DNA of 64,000 nt. It comes from JAKALX01 sp964508715. Lineage in GTDB: Bacteria > Chloroflexota > Dehalococcoidia > Tepidiformales > Tepidiformaceae. Below the pieces are notes generated by a model, which was not told where the DNA came from, did not search any database, and saw only the letters and a program-made list of their open reading frames with translations. Positions 17,258-25,325 of the stretch are shown here, in pieces; the first letter of the stretch is position 1, and every line of letters begins with the position of its first letter. A program made the translations under genes and the position numbers. The stretch lies in contig CAZDUX010000006.1 in assembly GCA_964508715.1 (NCBI GenBank), positions 62,001 through 126,000 of the forward strand. Reading direction: 5' to 3'.

Positions 17258-17656
17258 ATGCTCCAGGAGTTCAAGAAGTTCCTGCTGCGCGGCAATGTCA
17301 TCGACCTGGCTGTCGCCGTTGTCATCGGTGCAGCGTTCACGACGGTCATCGAGGCGTTCACGAAGGGGTTCATCACGCCGCTGCTGGGCCTCTTTGGCGG
17401 GAGCAACCAGTTTGCGAACCGTGTCTTCACCATCCGCGGGCAGGACTTCCTCTATGGCGGACTGATCGATTCGATCATCTACTTCGTGATCGTTGCGGCG
17501 GTCATCTTCTTCCTCGTCATCCAGCCCATGAACTTCCTGATCGCACGGTCGCGGAAGGAGCCGCCAGCCGACCCAACGACGAAGAAGTGCCCCGAATGCC
17601 TGAGTGAGATCCCGATCGACGCGCGCCGCTGCGCATTCTGCACGTCGCAGTTGTAG
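17258..17656 (+). CDS. mscL: Large-conductance mechanosensitive channel with C-terminal zinc ribbon
   Basis: A 132-residue protein. The first 95 residues are a normal MscL: an amphipathic N-terminus (LQEFKKFLLRGNVIDLAVAV), pore helix TM1, a short periplasmic loop (NRVFTIRGQDFLYGG) and TM2 (SIIYFVIVAAVIFFLVI). The tail after ARSRKE is unusual: instead of the common coiled helix it carries two CxxC pairs (CPECLSEIP, then RRCAFC), a rubredoxin-type zinc ribbon. The channel releases small solutes during hypo-osmotic shock; the ribbon may bundle or gate the cytoplasmic end of the pentamer (inference). A ribosome site (GAGGAG) precedes the ATG. Confidence 0.92.
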   Translation: MLQEFKKFLLRGNVIDLAVAVVIGAAFTTVIEAFTKGFITPLLGLFGGSNQFANRVFTIRGQDFLYGGLIDSIIYFVIVAAVIFFLVIQPMNFLIARSRKEPPADPTTKKCPECLSEIPIDARRCAFCTSQL

Positions 17657-17737
17657 CGACCGATCCGGCCGTGGTCCGGCGGTGGCACGCCTTTCGAGGG
17701 TTCGTTAGGCTGATGCCCAAACCCTGGGAGGGCAACG

Positions 17738-18379
17738 ATGGAAACGGTTCGCGATGGCGATCTCGAAATCCGCATGGCCGGGCCGGCCGGGGCCTACGCC
17801 AACAACCTCTACCTGGTGATCGACCGGGCGACTGGCGAGGCCGCGTTCATCGATGCCCCGGACGAGCCGGAAAAGAGCATCGCACTTGCCCGGGAGGCGG
17901 GCGTACGGCCAGCGCACATCCTCCTTACCCATTCGCACATGGACCACACGGCCGGGCTCGATCACCTGCGCCGGCACTTCAACTGCACCCTCCACGCCGA
18001 TGCGCGCGAGCCGTGGCTGAAGGAGGGGCAGATCGACGCGGCCGTGGCCCACGGTGATGAGATCAAGATCGGGAACCTCGTCTTCCGGGCGCTCAGCGTC
18101 CCCGGCCACACACCGGGCAGCACGACGTACGTTTGCGGGAAGCATGCCTTCGTTGGCGACACGCTCTTTCCCGGCGGGCCCGGCCGCTCGTCTTCGAACG
18201 AGGCGCTGCGGCAGGAGATAGCGTCGATCGAGACGCACCTCTACGCGCTTCCGGATGAGACGCACGTTTACCCGGGGCATGGCGACCGGACGACGATTGG
18301 CGCGAGCAAGGCCGAGTCGGCTGCGTTTCGCGCGCGACCGCTCCCGGCCGGCCTCTCGGGTGACGTTACCTGGGGGTAG
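17738..18379 (+). CDS. Metallo-beta-lactamase-fold hydrolase (glyoxalase II-like)
   Basis: A 213-residue MBL-fold protein with the dinuclear metal motif THSHMDHTAG near residue 68, GHTPGSTTY near 127 and GDTLFPGG near 145. A terminal His sits in VYPGHGDRTT. The arrangement is that of glyoxalase II and related thioester hydrolases, with typical length. The ATG follows a GGGAGGG ribosome site. A TAGGCT -10 candidate lies 23 bases further up. It converges on mnmA with a 9-base gap. Confidence 0.9.
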   Translation: METVRDGDLEIRMAGPAGAYANNLYLVIDRATGEAAFIDAPDEPEKSIALAREAGVRPAHILLTHSHMDHTAGLDHLRRHFNCTLHADAREPWLKEGQIDAAVAHGDEIKIGNLVFRALSVPGHTPGSTTYVCGKHAFVGDTLFPGGPGRSSSNEALRQEIASIETHLYALPDETHVYPGHGDRTTIGASKAESAAFRARPLPAGLSGDVTWG

Positions 18380-18387
18380 GGGCTCTC

Positions 18388-19503
18388 CTACGAGCCGGTG
18401 CGCGGGACGGATGCGATGGTCCCGCCGCCCAGCACCTCGTCACCGTCGTAGAAGGCGATCGCCTGGCCGGGGGTGAGTGCGCGCTGGCGCCGGTCGAAAC
18501 GGACGGTTGCACTCTCCCCCGACGCCTCGATGAGCGATGCCGCGGCAGGTTCGGCCTTGTAGCGCGCCTTCGCCTGGAGGTGCGTGCCGGACGGGGGTGG
18601 TTCGCCGGCGGTCCAGCGCGTTTCGGCGACGATGACGGTGTCGCGGAGGAGGTCGTCGTTGCTGCCAATGGTGACAACGTTGGCCACCGGGTCGATGTCG
18701 GTCACGAAGCGGGGTTCGCCCACGGCCACGCCCAGTCCCTTGCGCTGGCCGAGGGTGTAGGCCGCGACACCGCGGTGTTCGCCGAGCGTTTCGCCGGTGG
18801 CTGCATCGCGGAGCTCGCCGGGTTGGAGCGCGACACGCTGCTCCACAAAGGCGCGGTAGTCGTTCCCCGGTACGAAGCAGATCTCGACGCTATCGGGTTT
18901 GGCCGCGACATCGAGCCCGAGCTGGCGGGCGTGCTCGCGCACCTCGGCCTTGGTGAACTCACCGACAGGCAGGAGCAGGCGCCGGAGCTGCTCCTGCTGG
19001 AGCATGTAGAGCACGTACGACTGGTCTTTCGAAGCGTCGGCCGCGCGCAGCAAGCGGTGCCGTGGCGGTGCACCGGGCTCTGAAGACGGTGCGTTGTGAA
19101 CGACACGCGCGTAGTGGCCGGTGGCGATGTAATCGGCGCCGAGTGCGGGCAGGCGGTCGATGAGGGCACGGTACTTGATGTGCTCGTTGCAGCGGACGCA
19201 GGGGTTTGGCGTGCGCCCGGCGGCGTATTCGGCGACGAAGTTGTCGACCACCTTTGCGCGGAACTCGTCCTCGAAGTTCATGACGTAGTGGCGGATGCCG
19301 AGCTGACCGGCGACGCGGCGGGCATCGTCGATATCCTCGACCGAGCAGCACTGCTGGCGTCCGCTGAATGCTTCGGGGCGGGTTTCGGCCCAGAGGCGCA
19401 TGGTAACGCCGATGACTTCGTAACCCCGCCGGGTGAGGAGGGCGGCGGCGACGGAGCTGTCGACTCCGCCCGACATACCGACGACAACACGGGGTGCGGC
19501 CAT
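18388..19503 (-). CDS. mnmA: tRNA-specific 2-thiouridylase
   Basis: A 371-residue enzyme that thiolates U34 of Lys, Glu and Gln tRNAs in the cytoplasm. The PP-loop VVVGMSGGVDSS starts near residue 6. The catalytic Cys lies in TPNPCVRCNEHIKY near 107, and the second Cys in VEICFVPGNDY near 205. The C-terminal beta barrel is intact. The start at 19503 (MAAPRVVVG) is preferred over the long open frame upstream, because family members begin a few residues before the PP-loop and rsfS reads the other way through that DNA. The two genes are divergent with abutting 5' ends. Confidence 0.95.
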   Translation of the reverse strand: MAAPRVVVGMSGGVDSSVAAALLTRRGYEVIGVTMRLWAETRPEAFSGRQQCCSVEDIDDARRVAGQLGIRHYVMNFEDEFRAKVVDNFVAEYAAGRTPNPCVRCNEHIKYRALIDRLPALGADYIATGHYARVVHNAPSSEPGAPPRHRLLRAADASKDQSYVLYMLQQEQLRRLLLPVGEFTKAEVREHARQLGLDVAAKPDSVEICFVPGNDYRAFVEQRVALQPGELRDAATGETLGEHRGVAAYTLGQRKGLGVAVGEPRFVTDIDPVANVVTIGSNDDLLRDTVIVAETRWTAGEPPPSGTHLQAKARYKAEPAAASLIEASGESATVRFDRRQRALTPGQAIAFYDGDEVLGGGTIASVPRTGS

Positions 19504-19576
19504 GGTTGTGGTAGAATTCCTTTCGCGCCCGAGCAACCTGGGATGGCGGGCGATTCGTGGAGGGGAGCGCAATTCC

Positions 19577-19924
19577 CTGGATTCTGAAGCGTTGGCCCAG
19601 CGGGCCGTCGACATCCTTGCTGAACGTAAAGCGCTCGACATCGCGCTCGTCGATGTCTCACGCGTATCGAGTTTCACGGACTATTTCGTGATCGCCACGG
19701 CGCAATCGCCACTCCAGTTTAACGCGCTCGCCGACTACCTGGAAAAGGAGCTCAAGCCGGAGGGTCACGACCTTCGCCACCGTGAAGGATCGCCCGATAG
19801 CGGCTGGGTGCTGCTCGATTTCGGCGACATCATCGTGCACGTGTTCTCGCCGGCACAGCGTGCCTTCTACCGGCTCGAAGAGCTCTGGGGCAAGACCAGC
19901 CCCGTCGTCCGTTTCGCCGATTGA
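19577..19924 (+). CDS. rsfS: Ribosomal silencing factor RsfS, probable CTG start
   Basis: A 115-residue RsfS/Iojap protein. LDSEALAQRAVDILAERKA aligns with the usual MDS/E N-terminus, and VSSFTDYFVIATAQS and DSGWVLLDFGDIIVHVF are the family core. It binds uL14 and stops subunit joining when nutrients are short. I chose CTG at 19577: it lies 9 bases after a strong GGAGGGGAG site and matches family length exactly. The only in-frame ATG (19502) sits upstream of a TAGAAT -10 candidate (19512-19517) and would add 25 residues atypical of the family. The CTG start is inferred. Confidence 0.88.
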   Translation: MDSEALAQRAVDILAERKALDIALVDVSRVSSFTDYFVIATAQSPLQFNALADYLEKELKPEGHDLRHREGSPDSGWVLLDFGDIIVHVFSPAQRAFYRLEELWGKTSPVVRFAD

Positions 19925-20086
19925 GATCGTGCCCGTGGCGAGCGCGTTCGGCTGTCGCTGAAAGCCGCGCTCGATGCTGACGGTCTCTCGCCTCGCGCAT
20001 CCTTCGCCGTTCTCGTGCTGGCCCGGTCGTTAGCCCGCTCTCGCCGTATACTCCGTCTCATTCATTTTCCCGGGAGTCTGCTCAAC

Positions 20087-21034
20087 ATGGAGTACCGCAA
20101 CCTGGGCCGCTCCGGCCTCCAGGTATCTGTCGTCGGCGTCGGCTGCAACAACTTTGGGCGCCGCTGCGACCCCCAGCAATCGGCCGCCGTTGTGCACAGC
20201 GCGATCGACCTGGGCATCACGCTCTTCGATACGGCCGATGTGTATGGCGGCGATGGCCGGAGCGAGGAGTACCTGGGCATGGCCCTCGAAGGACGCCGGC
20301 ACCAGGTGGTTGTCGCGACGAAGTTCGGGAACAAGTTCGGCGAGGGCCCGATCCCGCAACAGGGTGGCTCACGCAAGTACATCATCCAGGCCGTCGAGGG
20401 CAGCCTTCGCCGCCTTCGCACCGACTACATCGACCTCTACCAGATGCATGTCCCGGACCCGCGGACGCCGATCGAGGAGACGCTGCGGGCACTCGATGAC
20501 CTGGTGCGGCAGGGGAAGGTGCGCTATATCGGCGCCTCGAACTTCGCGGGATGGCAGACCGCCGAGGCGCATTTCGTCGCCGAGCGCGACCGGCTATCGC
20601 CGTTCATCTCCGCGCAGAACGAGTACAGCCTGCTCAACCGTGGCATCGAGCGGGAGCTCGTACCGGCGTGTGAGAAGTATGGGCTCGGCATCCTGCCGTT
20701 CTTCCCCCTGGCCAGCGGGTTCCTCACCGGCAAGTACCGGAAGGACCAGCCGAAGCCCGAGGGTGCGCGCCTTTCGAGTGCTGCCTCCGCGCCGATGGCG
20801 GACCGCATCCTCAACGATCGCAACTACGAGATGCTCGAGAAGCTCGATGCGTTTGCCATGGGCCGTGGCCACTCGCTAACCGATCTGGCCATCGGCTGGC
20901 TGGCCTCGAAGCCGTACGTCGGGAGCGTCATCGCGGGTGCGACGCGGCCCGAACAGGTGGAGCTCAACGCGAAGGCGGGCGAGTGGAAACTCAGTGCCGA
21001 GGAGATGGCGGAGGTCGACGCCATCGCGCGCTGA
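20087..21034 (+). CDS. Aldo/keto reductase
   Basis: A 315-residue NADPH-type oxidoreductase of the TIM-barrel AKR superfamily. The catalytic tetrad is visible: Asp in LFDTADVYG, Tyr in that same motif, Lys in VVATKFGNK and His in LYQMHVPD. GSVIAGATRPEQVELN near the C-terminus is the cofactor phosphate-binding segment. The ATG at 20087 follows a CGGGAG site and gives the usual MEYRNLGRSGL start. TATACT at 20046-20051 is a likely -10 box. It resembles YajO or potassium-channel beta-subunit-like AKRs; the substrate is unknown. Confidence 0.92.
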   Translation: MEYRNLGRSGLQVSVVGVGCNNFGRRCDPQQSAAVVHSAIDLGITLFDTADVYGGDGRSEEYLGMALEGRRHQVVVATKFGNKFGEGPIPQQGGSRKYIIQAVEGSLRRLRTDYIDLYQMHVPDPRTPIEETLRALDDLVRQGKVRYIGASNFAGWQTAEAHFVAERDRLSPFISAQNEYSLLNRGIERELVPACEKYGLGILPFFPLASGFLTGKYRKDQPKPEGARLSSAASAPMADRILNDRNYEMLEKLDAFAMGRGHSLTDLAIGWLASKPYVGSVIAGATRPEQVELNAKAGEWKLSAEEMAEVDAIAR

Positions 21035-21047
21035 TGGGATGGAGCGC

Positions 21048-21075
21048 CTGCCCGGGTGCTGCGGCCACCGGGCAG
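21048..21075. terminator. Possible terminator hairpin after the aldo/keto reductase
   Basis: CTGCCCGG and CCGGGCAG form an 8-bp stem, extendable with one bulge, 14 bases after the stop codon. There is no T run. Confidence 0.4.
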
Positions 21076-21138
21076 CGCCTGCGTAAGGTTCGTTCGGGCG
21101 GAGTACACTGGTTGTACCAAGAGACCCGGGAGACCCTG

Positions 21139-21438
21139 ATGGAAACCCCTGCATTCCGAATGATTTCGACCGACAAAGGGAACGGCGTGACCTACGTCTG
21201 TGGCTGTGACTGCACGCCCACGGCGGTCCCGGCGGCAGCCGCGCCGGGGATGGAGCACTGCTGCTGCGGGAAGGTGCACTTTGCGGGACCGGGTGCGGCC
21301 GATGCGCTCTCGGCATACCTGGAAGACCGGGCTGCAAAGCGCAAGCGTGAACCACAGTACGACCGTGGTGCGGCGGTGGTTACCCTCGAAGGGTCGCCCA
21401 TCGAGGTGGCCTGGGCGTTCCCGCGCGAAGACGCCTGA
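21139..21438 (+). CDS. Small Cys-rich hypothetical protein
   Basis: A 99-residue cytoplasmic-looking protein. Cysteines cluster in CGCDC near residue 22 and CCCGK near residue 42, a pattern that could bind zinc or an iron-sulfur cluster. The rest is charged and helical, with RAAKRKREPQYDRG followed by an EVAWAFPRED end. The ATG follows a GGGAG site. I do not recognise a named family. It ends 3 bases before the 3' end of the convergent MFS gene. Confidence 0.6.
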   Translation: METPAFRMISTDKGNGVTYVCGCDCTPTAVPAAAAPGMEHCCCGKVHFAGPGAADALSAYLEDRAAKRKREPQYDRGAAVVTLEGSPIEVAWAFPREDA

Positions 21439-21441
21439 TCC

Positions 21442-22767
21442 CTATCCGGCGGCGCTTGCTGCTGCTTCGGCCGCGGTTGGCTTGCGGGCGGGGAGGACGA
21501 CATCGATGTCCATCCGGTCGATGGAGTCGATGCGGCGAAGCGAAGGGCTGAGCAGGAAAAAGAGGATCGAGACGGCGATCGTGATGGCGGATGCGGTGGC
21601 CACGGCGGCTGGCGCGCCGAAGGCATCGGCGAAGGCACTCACGGGCATGGTGCCAAGTGGTGTGAGGCCGAAGGTCATCATCATCAGGCTCGCGACGCGC
21701 CCGCGCACCGAATCGGGGATGAGCATCTGGATCGTGGTGTTGTTCACGGTGTTGAACATGTTCGCGAAGATGTCGCTCACGAGGACGAGCGGCAGTGCGA
21801 GCAGGAACCAGGGGCTCATCGCGAAGAGGAAGAGGGTGCCGCAGAAGGCGAAGAGCGACGACATCATGAGGCGCAGCTTGCGCTTCGTGTTGCCCTTCCA
21901 GGCGATGACCATGGAGCCCATGATGCCACCGAGACCGGCCGCGGCCTGGAGCATGCCGAGCCCTGAATCGCCGACGTGCCACGTGTCTTCGGCGAAGACG
22001 ACGAGGAGCGACTGGAACGGCATGGCCAGCAGGATTGGCACCAACGAGAGTGTCAGGAGGATGCGCACCGGCGGGTCGTCGCGGACGTAACGCAGCCCAT
22101 CGACGAGGTCGCCGATGACGGACTTCTTGACGTCGACCGGTGCTGGCGGCTGCTGGTCGATGCGCGCCATCAGGAGGAACGCGGCGAGGTAGAGGGTGAC
22201 GGCGATGACGTACATCCAGCCGATGCCGGCGAAGGCAACGACGAAGCCAGCGGTTACCGGTCCGACCACGCGGGCAGTGTTCATGCCGCCCATGTTGAGT
22301 GCCATCGCGTTTGCCAGGTCCTTCTTGCCCACGATGTTGGCCACGGCCGCCTGGCGTGCCGGCATGGAGAAGGGGAAGACGCAGCCCATGATGACGGCGA
22401 CGACGAGGAGGTGCCAGAAGGCGAGCAGGCCCGAAACCAGGAGCAGGAAGATGGTGGCTTCGTTGGCGAGGAGGACGAGCTGGCAGCCCATCATCAGCCG
22501 TTTCTTTTCGACACGATCGGCGATGACTCCGCCGAAGGGCGAGATGATGAGCATGGGGATGGAGACGGCGAGGTTGACGAAACCGAGTGCCAGCGCACTG
22601 TCGGTGAGCTTGTAGGCGAGGATGGAGCGGACCACGAACTGGCCGTTCATGGCGAAGAAGAAGGCAAGGTTGCTGTAGAAGATCCAGCGGAACTGCCAGT
22701 GGCGCATCGCCGTCAGGCCATCGCGCCAGCTTCCCGCCTGGCCTGATTGTGGTGGTTTCACCGGCAT
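21442..22767 (-). CDS. MFS exporter (EntS-like, 12 TM)
   Basis: A 441-residue transporter with about 12 hydrophobic segments and the MFS loop motif GGVIADRVEKKRL between TM2 and TM3 near residue 80. Members of this subfamily (related to EntS) export siderophores, macrolides or other small molecules by proton antiport. Two more genes of the same type occur in the window (28753 and 39987). The ATG at 22767 has a TATGCT box 6 bases upstream, so the mRNA is probably leaderless. The substrate is unknown. Confidence 0.88.
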   Translation of the reverse strand: MPVKPPQSGQAGSWRDGLTAMRHWQFRWIFYSNLAFFFAMNGQFVVRSILAYKLTDSALALGFVNLAVSIPMLIISPFGGVIADRVEKKRLMMGCQLVLLANEATIFLLLVSGLLAFWHLLVVAVIMGCVFPFSMPARQAAVANIVGKKDLANAMALNMGGMNTARVVGPVTAGFVVAFAGIGWMYVIAVTLYLAAFLLMARIDQQPPAPVDVKKSVIGDLVDGLRYVRDDPPVRILLTLSLVPILLAMPFQSLLVVFAEDTWHVGDSGLGMLQAAAGLGGIMGSMVIAWKGNTKRKLRLMMSSLFAFCGTLFLFAMSPWFLLALPLVLVSDIFANMFNTVNNTTIQMLIPDSVRGRVASLMMMTFGLTPLGTMPVSAFADAFGAPAAVATASAITIAVSILFFLLSPSLRRIDSIDRMDIDVVLPARKPTAAEAAASAAG

Positions 22768-22773
22768 CGTTCG

Positions 22774-22779
22774 AGCATA
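22774..22779 (-). promoter_or_regulatory. -10 box of the MFS gene (leaderless spacing)
   Basis: TATGCT on the minus strand, 6 bases before the ATG at 22767. No ribosome binding site fits in the gap. Confidence 0.5.
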
Positions 22780-22917
22780 GCACTTCGTGCACCGCTAAAT
22801 GTATCTGATGACGATCATGTCCACCGCCTGGTCACCTGCAGATCGGGGAGACGCCGCATGTAATGGGGCAGGCCGCGCACCGAACCTCACAACAGCCGGA
22901 GTTGGTGGAGGAGAACG

Positions 22918-23151
22918 ATGCAACAGTGGGAGTACGCGAGCTTCTTCTGGGGTGATACGTCGGACCTCACGATCCGGACGCTCGAGTTCAGTCACCCGAA
23001 CCTGCAGACGAGGAAGCTGTTTTCGCCGGATGAGTTTTGGGATGCCATGCGGCTCCTTGGCCAGGACGGCTGGGAGCTCGTCTCGGTCATCGACCCACCG
23101 GAGCTTCCCTGGCAGCGGTACTTCTTCAAGCGGCCGCTCAGGGTGGCCTGA
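22918..23151 (+). CDS. DUF4177-like small protein
   Basis: A 77-residue protein beginning MQQWEYASFFWG and carrying LLGQDGWELVSVIDP and a YFFKRPL end. This is the W-E-Y ... GWELVSV ... FFKRP pattern of DUF4177 proteins, small beta proteins of unknown role. A strong GGAGGAG ribosome site precedes the ATG. It is transcribed away from the divergent MFS gene. Confidence 0.75.
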   Translation: MQQWEYASFFWGDTSDLTIRTLEFSHPNLQTRKLFSPDEFWDAMRLLGQDGWELVSVIDPPELPWQRYFFKRPLRVA

Positions 23152-23233
23152 GTAATAGAACTGCCCCCGAAGCCGGCCCAGGTACTCTCACACGGGCACA
23201 CTCCGTAGACTGGGAGCCTGTGAGAGATCGGGT

Positions 23234-24238
23234 TTGAGGTGGTGGTGGCCTGGACTCGCGGGCGTCCTGCTCATCATCGGGATGGCGGCGGCAGGTTTCG
23301 GTATCGTGCGAAGTTCGGCCGATGGGCCGCGCCGGCGTGCGGTGGCGCCGATGGTGGCGCGCGACGGCCTGGTGCCCACGCCGACGCCCGTTCCGCCGCC
23401 GCCTGCAGTTGCGAGCAAGTGCTACCAACCACGTGTTGCCGATAGTTTCACGCTCCGGCCCGCGCCCCCGAAGTCGGTGCTCCAGAACTGCCAGGTCATC
23501 GCCTACTACGGGTACCCCGGGATCCCGGGACTCGGCGTCCTGGGGCAGTTCGACAGCTCGGCGGCACTGGCGAACGCGCTCGAATCCCAGGCCGCCGCAT
23601 ACGACGCGGTCAACGGCACACGGACGGTCATCCCGGCGGTTCATCTCATCGCCGCACTGGCCCTCGCGAGCCCCGGGCCGGACGGCACCTACCTGGGCCA
23701 CCTGCCGGGTGAGGTGATCGACGCCTATATCGCCCTCGCAGCCGAGCACGACTGGCTCGTCATCCTCGACCTCCAGATGGGACATGCGACGATCGATGCC
23801 GAGTTCGCCCGGGTCGAGCCGTATCTTCGCAACCCGCGCGTCCACCTCGCGCTCGACCCTGAATGGGTGACTCCCGGGCCACCCGGGACGGTCATCGGGA
23901 GCATCGACGCTGCGATGATCAACCGGGCACAGGAGCTCCTGCAGGGCCTCATCGATCGCGAGGGGCTGCCGAACAAGCTGCTCATCGTCCACCAGTTCAC
24001 CCGCGACATGATCACGAACAAGGCGGCAATCGCCGATGAGCCGGGGGTCGATCTCGTCATCGATATCGACGGTTTCGGGTACGCGGCTGCGAAGCAGAGC
24101 GAGTACCAGGCGTTCGTGCAGGATGACGGCGCCGAACACGGCGGCATGAAGCTCTTCTATACGCAGGACGCCGACCTCATGACGCCGGGGACCGTCTCGG
24201 ACCTCATCCCGCAGCCGGACGTCGTCATTTACCAGTAA
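23234..24238 (+). CDS. Membrane-anchored or secreted TIM-barrel-like protein of unknown function
   Basis: A 334-residue protein with an N-terminal hydrophobic anchor (residues 4-25, PGLAGVLLIIGMAAAGFGIV) and a Pro/Thr linker near residues 48-58. The globular domain then runs from VIAYYGYPGIPGLGVLGQF to LIPQPDVVIYQ. Alternating strands such as WLVILDLQMGH, VHLALDPEW and LVIDIDGFGYAA suggest a glycosidase-like barrel, with Asp and Glu at strand ends. The start is TTG at 23234; TAGACT at 23206-23211 could be its -10 box. A weakly similar architecture occurs at 48621. No family is assigned with confidence. Confidence 0.65.
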   Translation: MRWWWPGLAGVLLIIGMAAAGFGIVRSSADGPRRRAVAPMVARDGLVPTPTPVPPPPAVASKCYQPRVADSFTLRPAPPKSVLQNCQVIAYYGYPGIPGLGVLGQFDSSAALANALESQAAAYDAVNGTRTVIPAVHLIAALALASPGPDGTYLGHLPGEVIDAYIALAAEHDWLVILDLQMGHATIDAEFARVEPYLRNPRVHLALDPEWVTPGPPGTVIGSIDAAMINRAQELLQGLIDREGLPNKLLIVHQFTRDMITNKAAIADEPGVDLVIDIDGFGYAAAKQSEYQAFVQDDGAEHGGMKLFYTQDADLMTPGTVSDLIPQPDVVIYQ

Positions 24239-24252
24239 GAGGAGCCGCGGTG

Positions 24253-24321
24253 GCACGGGGGACGAGGTGTCACGCGGGGGTCTCTTTCGAAGGGCTTCGT
24301 GGTTCTCTCGTCCCCCGGTGC
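24253..24321. terminator. Long-arm inverted repeat between convergent genes
   Basis: GCACGGGGGACGAG (24253-24266) pairs with CTCGTCCCCCGGTGC (24307-24321), with one bulged base. The 40-base loop contains a smaller GAAGG/CTTC-type hairpin. It sits between the stops at 24238 and 24334 and probably ends transcription from both sides. Confidence 0.5.
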
Positions 24322-24333
24322 GTCAGTGGCTGC

Positions 24334-25197
24334 TCATTCGAACTCCGGTGTCCGGTAGAAGGGGAAGAGATCGGGCAGGTCGCGGGAAACGCTCATCGGG
24401 AACACCGGGGCGCGCTTTTCGAGGAACGAGGCCACCCCCTCTTTCGCGTCCGGAGAGCCGCCCATGGAGAGGATGCCGCGTGAATCGGCCATGTGGGCGT
24501 GCATCGGGTGAGCGGCCACGAGCCCGCGCCAGAGAAGCTGCCGGGAAAGGGCAACCGAGACGCCCGAGGTGTTCCGGGCGATTTCGAGGGCAATGGCGTG
24601 TGCGGCGGGTAGCAGCTCACCAGGGGCATGGACGCTGCGGACCAGCCGCCCGTCGAGTGCTTCCTGCGCGTTGAACACGCGCCCGCTATAGACCCACTCC
24701 GTGGCCTGCTGGATGCCCACCACGCGTGGCAGGAACCAGGAGCTGCAGGCCTCCATCACGATGCCCCGGCGGGTGAAGACGAAGCCGAAGCGTGCCGTTT
24801 CCGAGGCGAGGCGGATATCCATCGCAAGCTGCATGGTCGCGCCGACACCGACGGCGGGGCCGTTCACGGCGGCGATAACTGGCTTCTTGCTTTCGAAGAT
24901 GCGGAGGGTGAGCTGCCCGCCGCCATCGCGGTAATGGCGGATATCGGTGGGCCCGCCCCGCTCGCTGGATGCGAACGTGTTGGCGCCGCCGGAGAGGTCG
25001 GCGCCGGCGCAGAAGCCACGTCCTTTGCCGGTGACGATGACCACGCGCACCGTGTCATCGGCGTCGCTGCGGTCGAAGGCGTCGATCATCTCCTCCTTCA
25101 TCTGGTTGGTGAAGGCGTTGAGTTGCTCGGGCCTGTTGAGGGTGAGGGTGGCGATGCCGTCGCCATCGACGGTGTACTCGATCTGCTGGTAGTCCAT
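24334..25197 (-). CDS. Enoyl-CoA hydratase/isomerase (crotonase family)
   Basis: A 287-residue crotonase-fold protein. The oxyanion-hole motifs are GRGFCAGADLSGG near residue 62 and AAVNGPAVGVGATM near 115. An active-site acidic residue is in GIVMEACSSWFLPRVVG near 150. The family hydrates or isomerises acyl-CoA esters in fatty acid and related degradation. The ATG is preceded by GGAGAA. It is divergent from the GNAT-hotdog fusion, whose C-terminal part is also a CoA-ester-type fold, so a shared acyl-CoA theme is possible. Confidence 0.9.
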   Translation of the reverse strand: MDYQQIEYTVDGDGIATLTLNRPEQLNAFTNQMKEEMIDAFDRSDADDTVRVVIVTGKGRGFCAGADLSGGANTFASSERGGPTDIRHYRDGGGQLTLRIFESKKPVIAAVNGPAVGVGATMQLAMDIRLASETARFGFVFTRRGIVMEACSSWFLPRVVGIQQATEWVYSGRVFNAQEALDGRLVRSVHAPGELLPAAHAIALEIARNTSGVSVALSRQLLWRGLVAAHPMHAHMADSRGILSMGGSPDAKEGVASFLEKRAPVFPMSVSRDLPDLFPFYRTPEFE

Positions 25198-25311
25198 GGG
25201 TTCTCCAGGCGATGGATGGTCGGTGCGGCCACATCGTCGAGTGGGGCGTGCTGTGTGACAAGTGACAAGGGGCGCGGCTGCCGGTTGATGCCGGAGCGGG
25301 CTGCTCTCTCG

Positions 25312-25317
25312 TATAGT
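25312..25317 (+). promoter_or_regulatory. -10 box before the GNAT-hotdog gene
   Basis: TATAGT lies 8 bases before the ATG at 25326. The intervening bases contain no ribosome site. Confidence 0.5.
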
Positions 25318-25325
25318 TCCCCGTC

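Noticed and set aside
18388..19677. N-terminal extension of mnmA to 19677
   Set aside because: The extra 58 residues are unlike the family and lie antisense to rsfS; the PP-loop start at 19503 fits.
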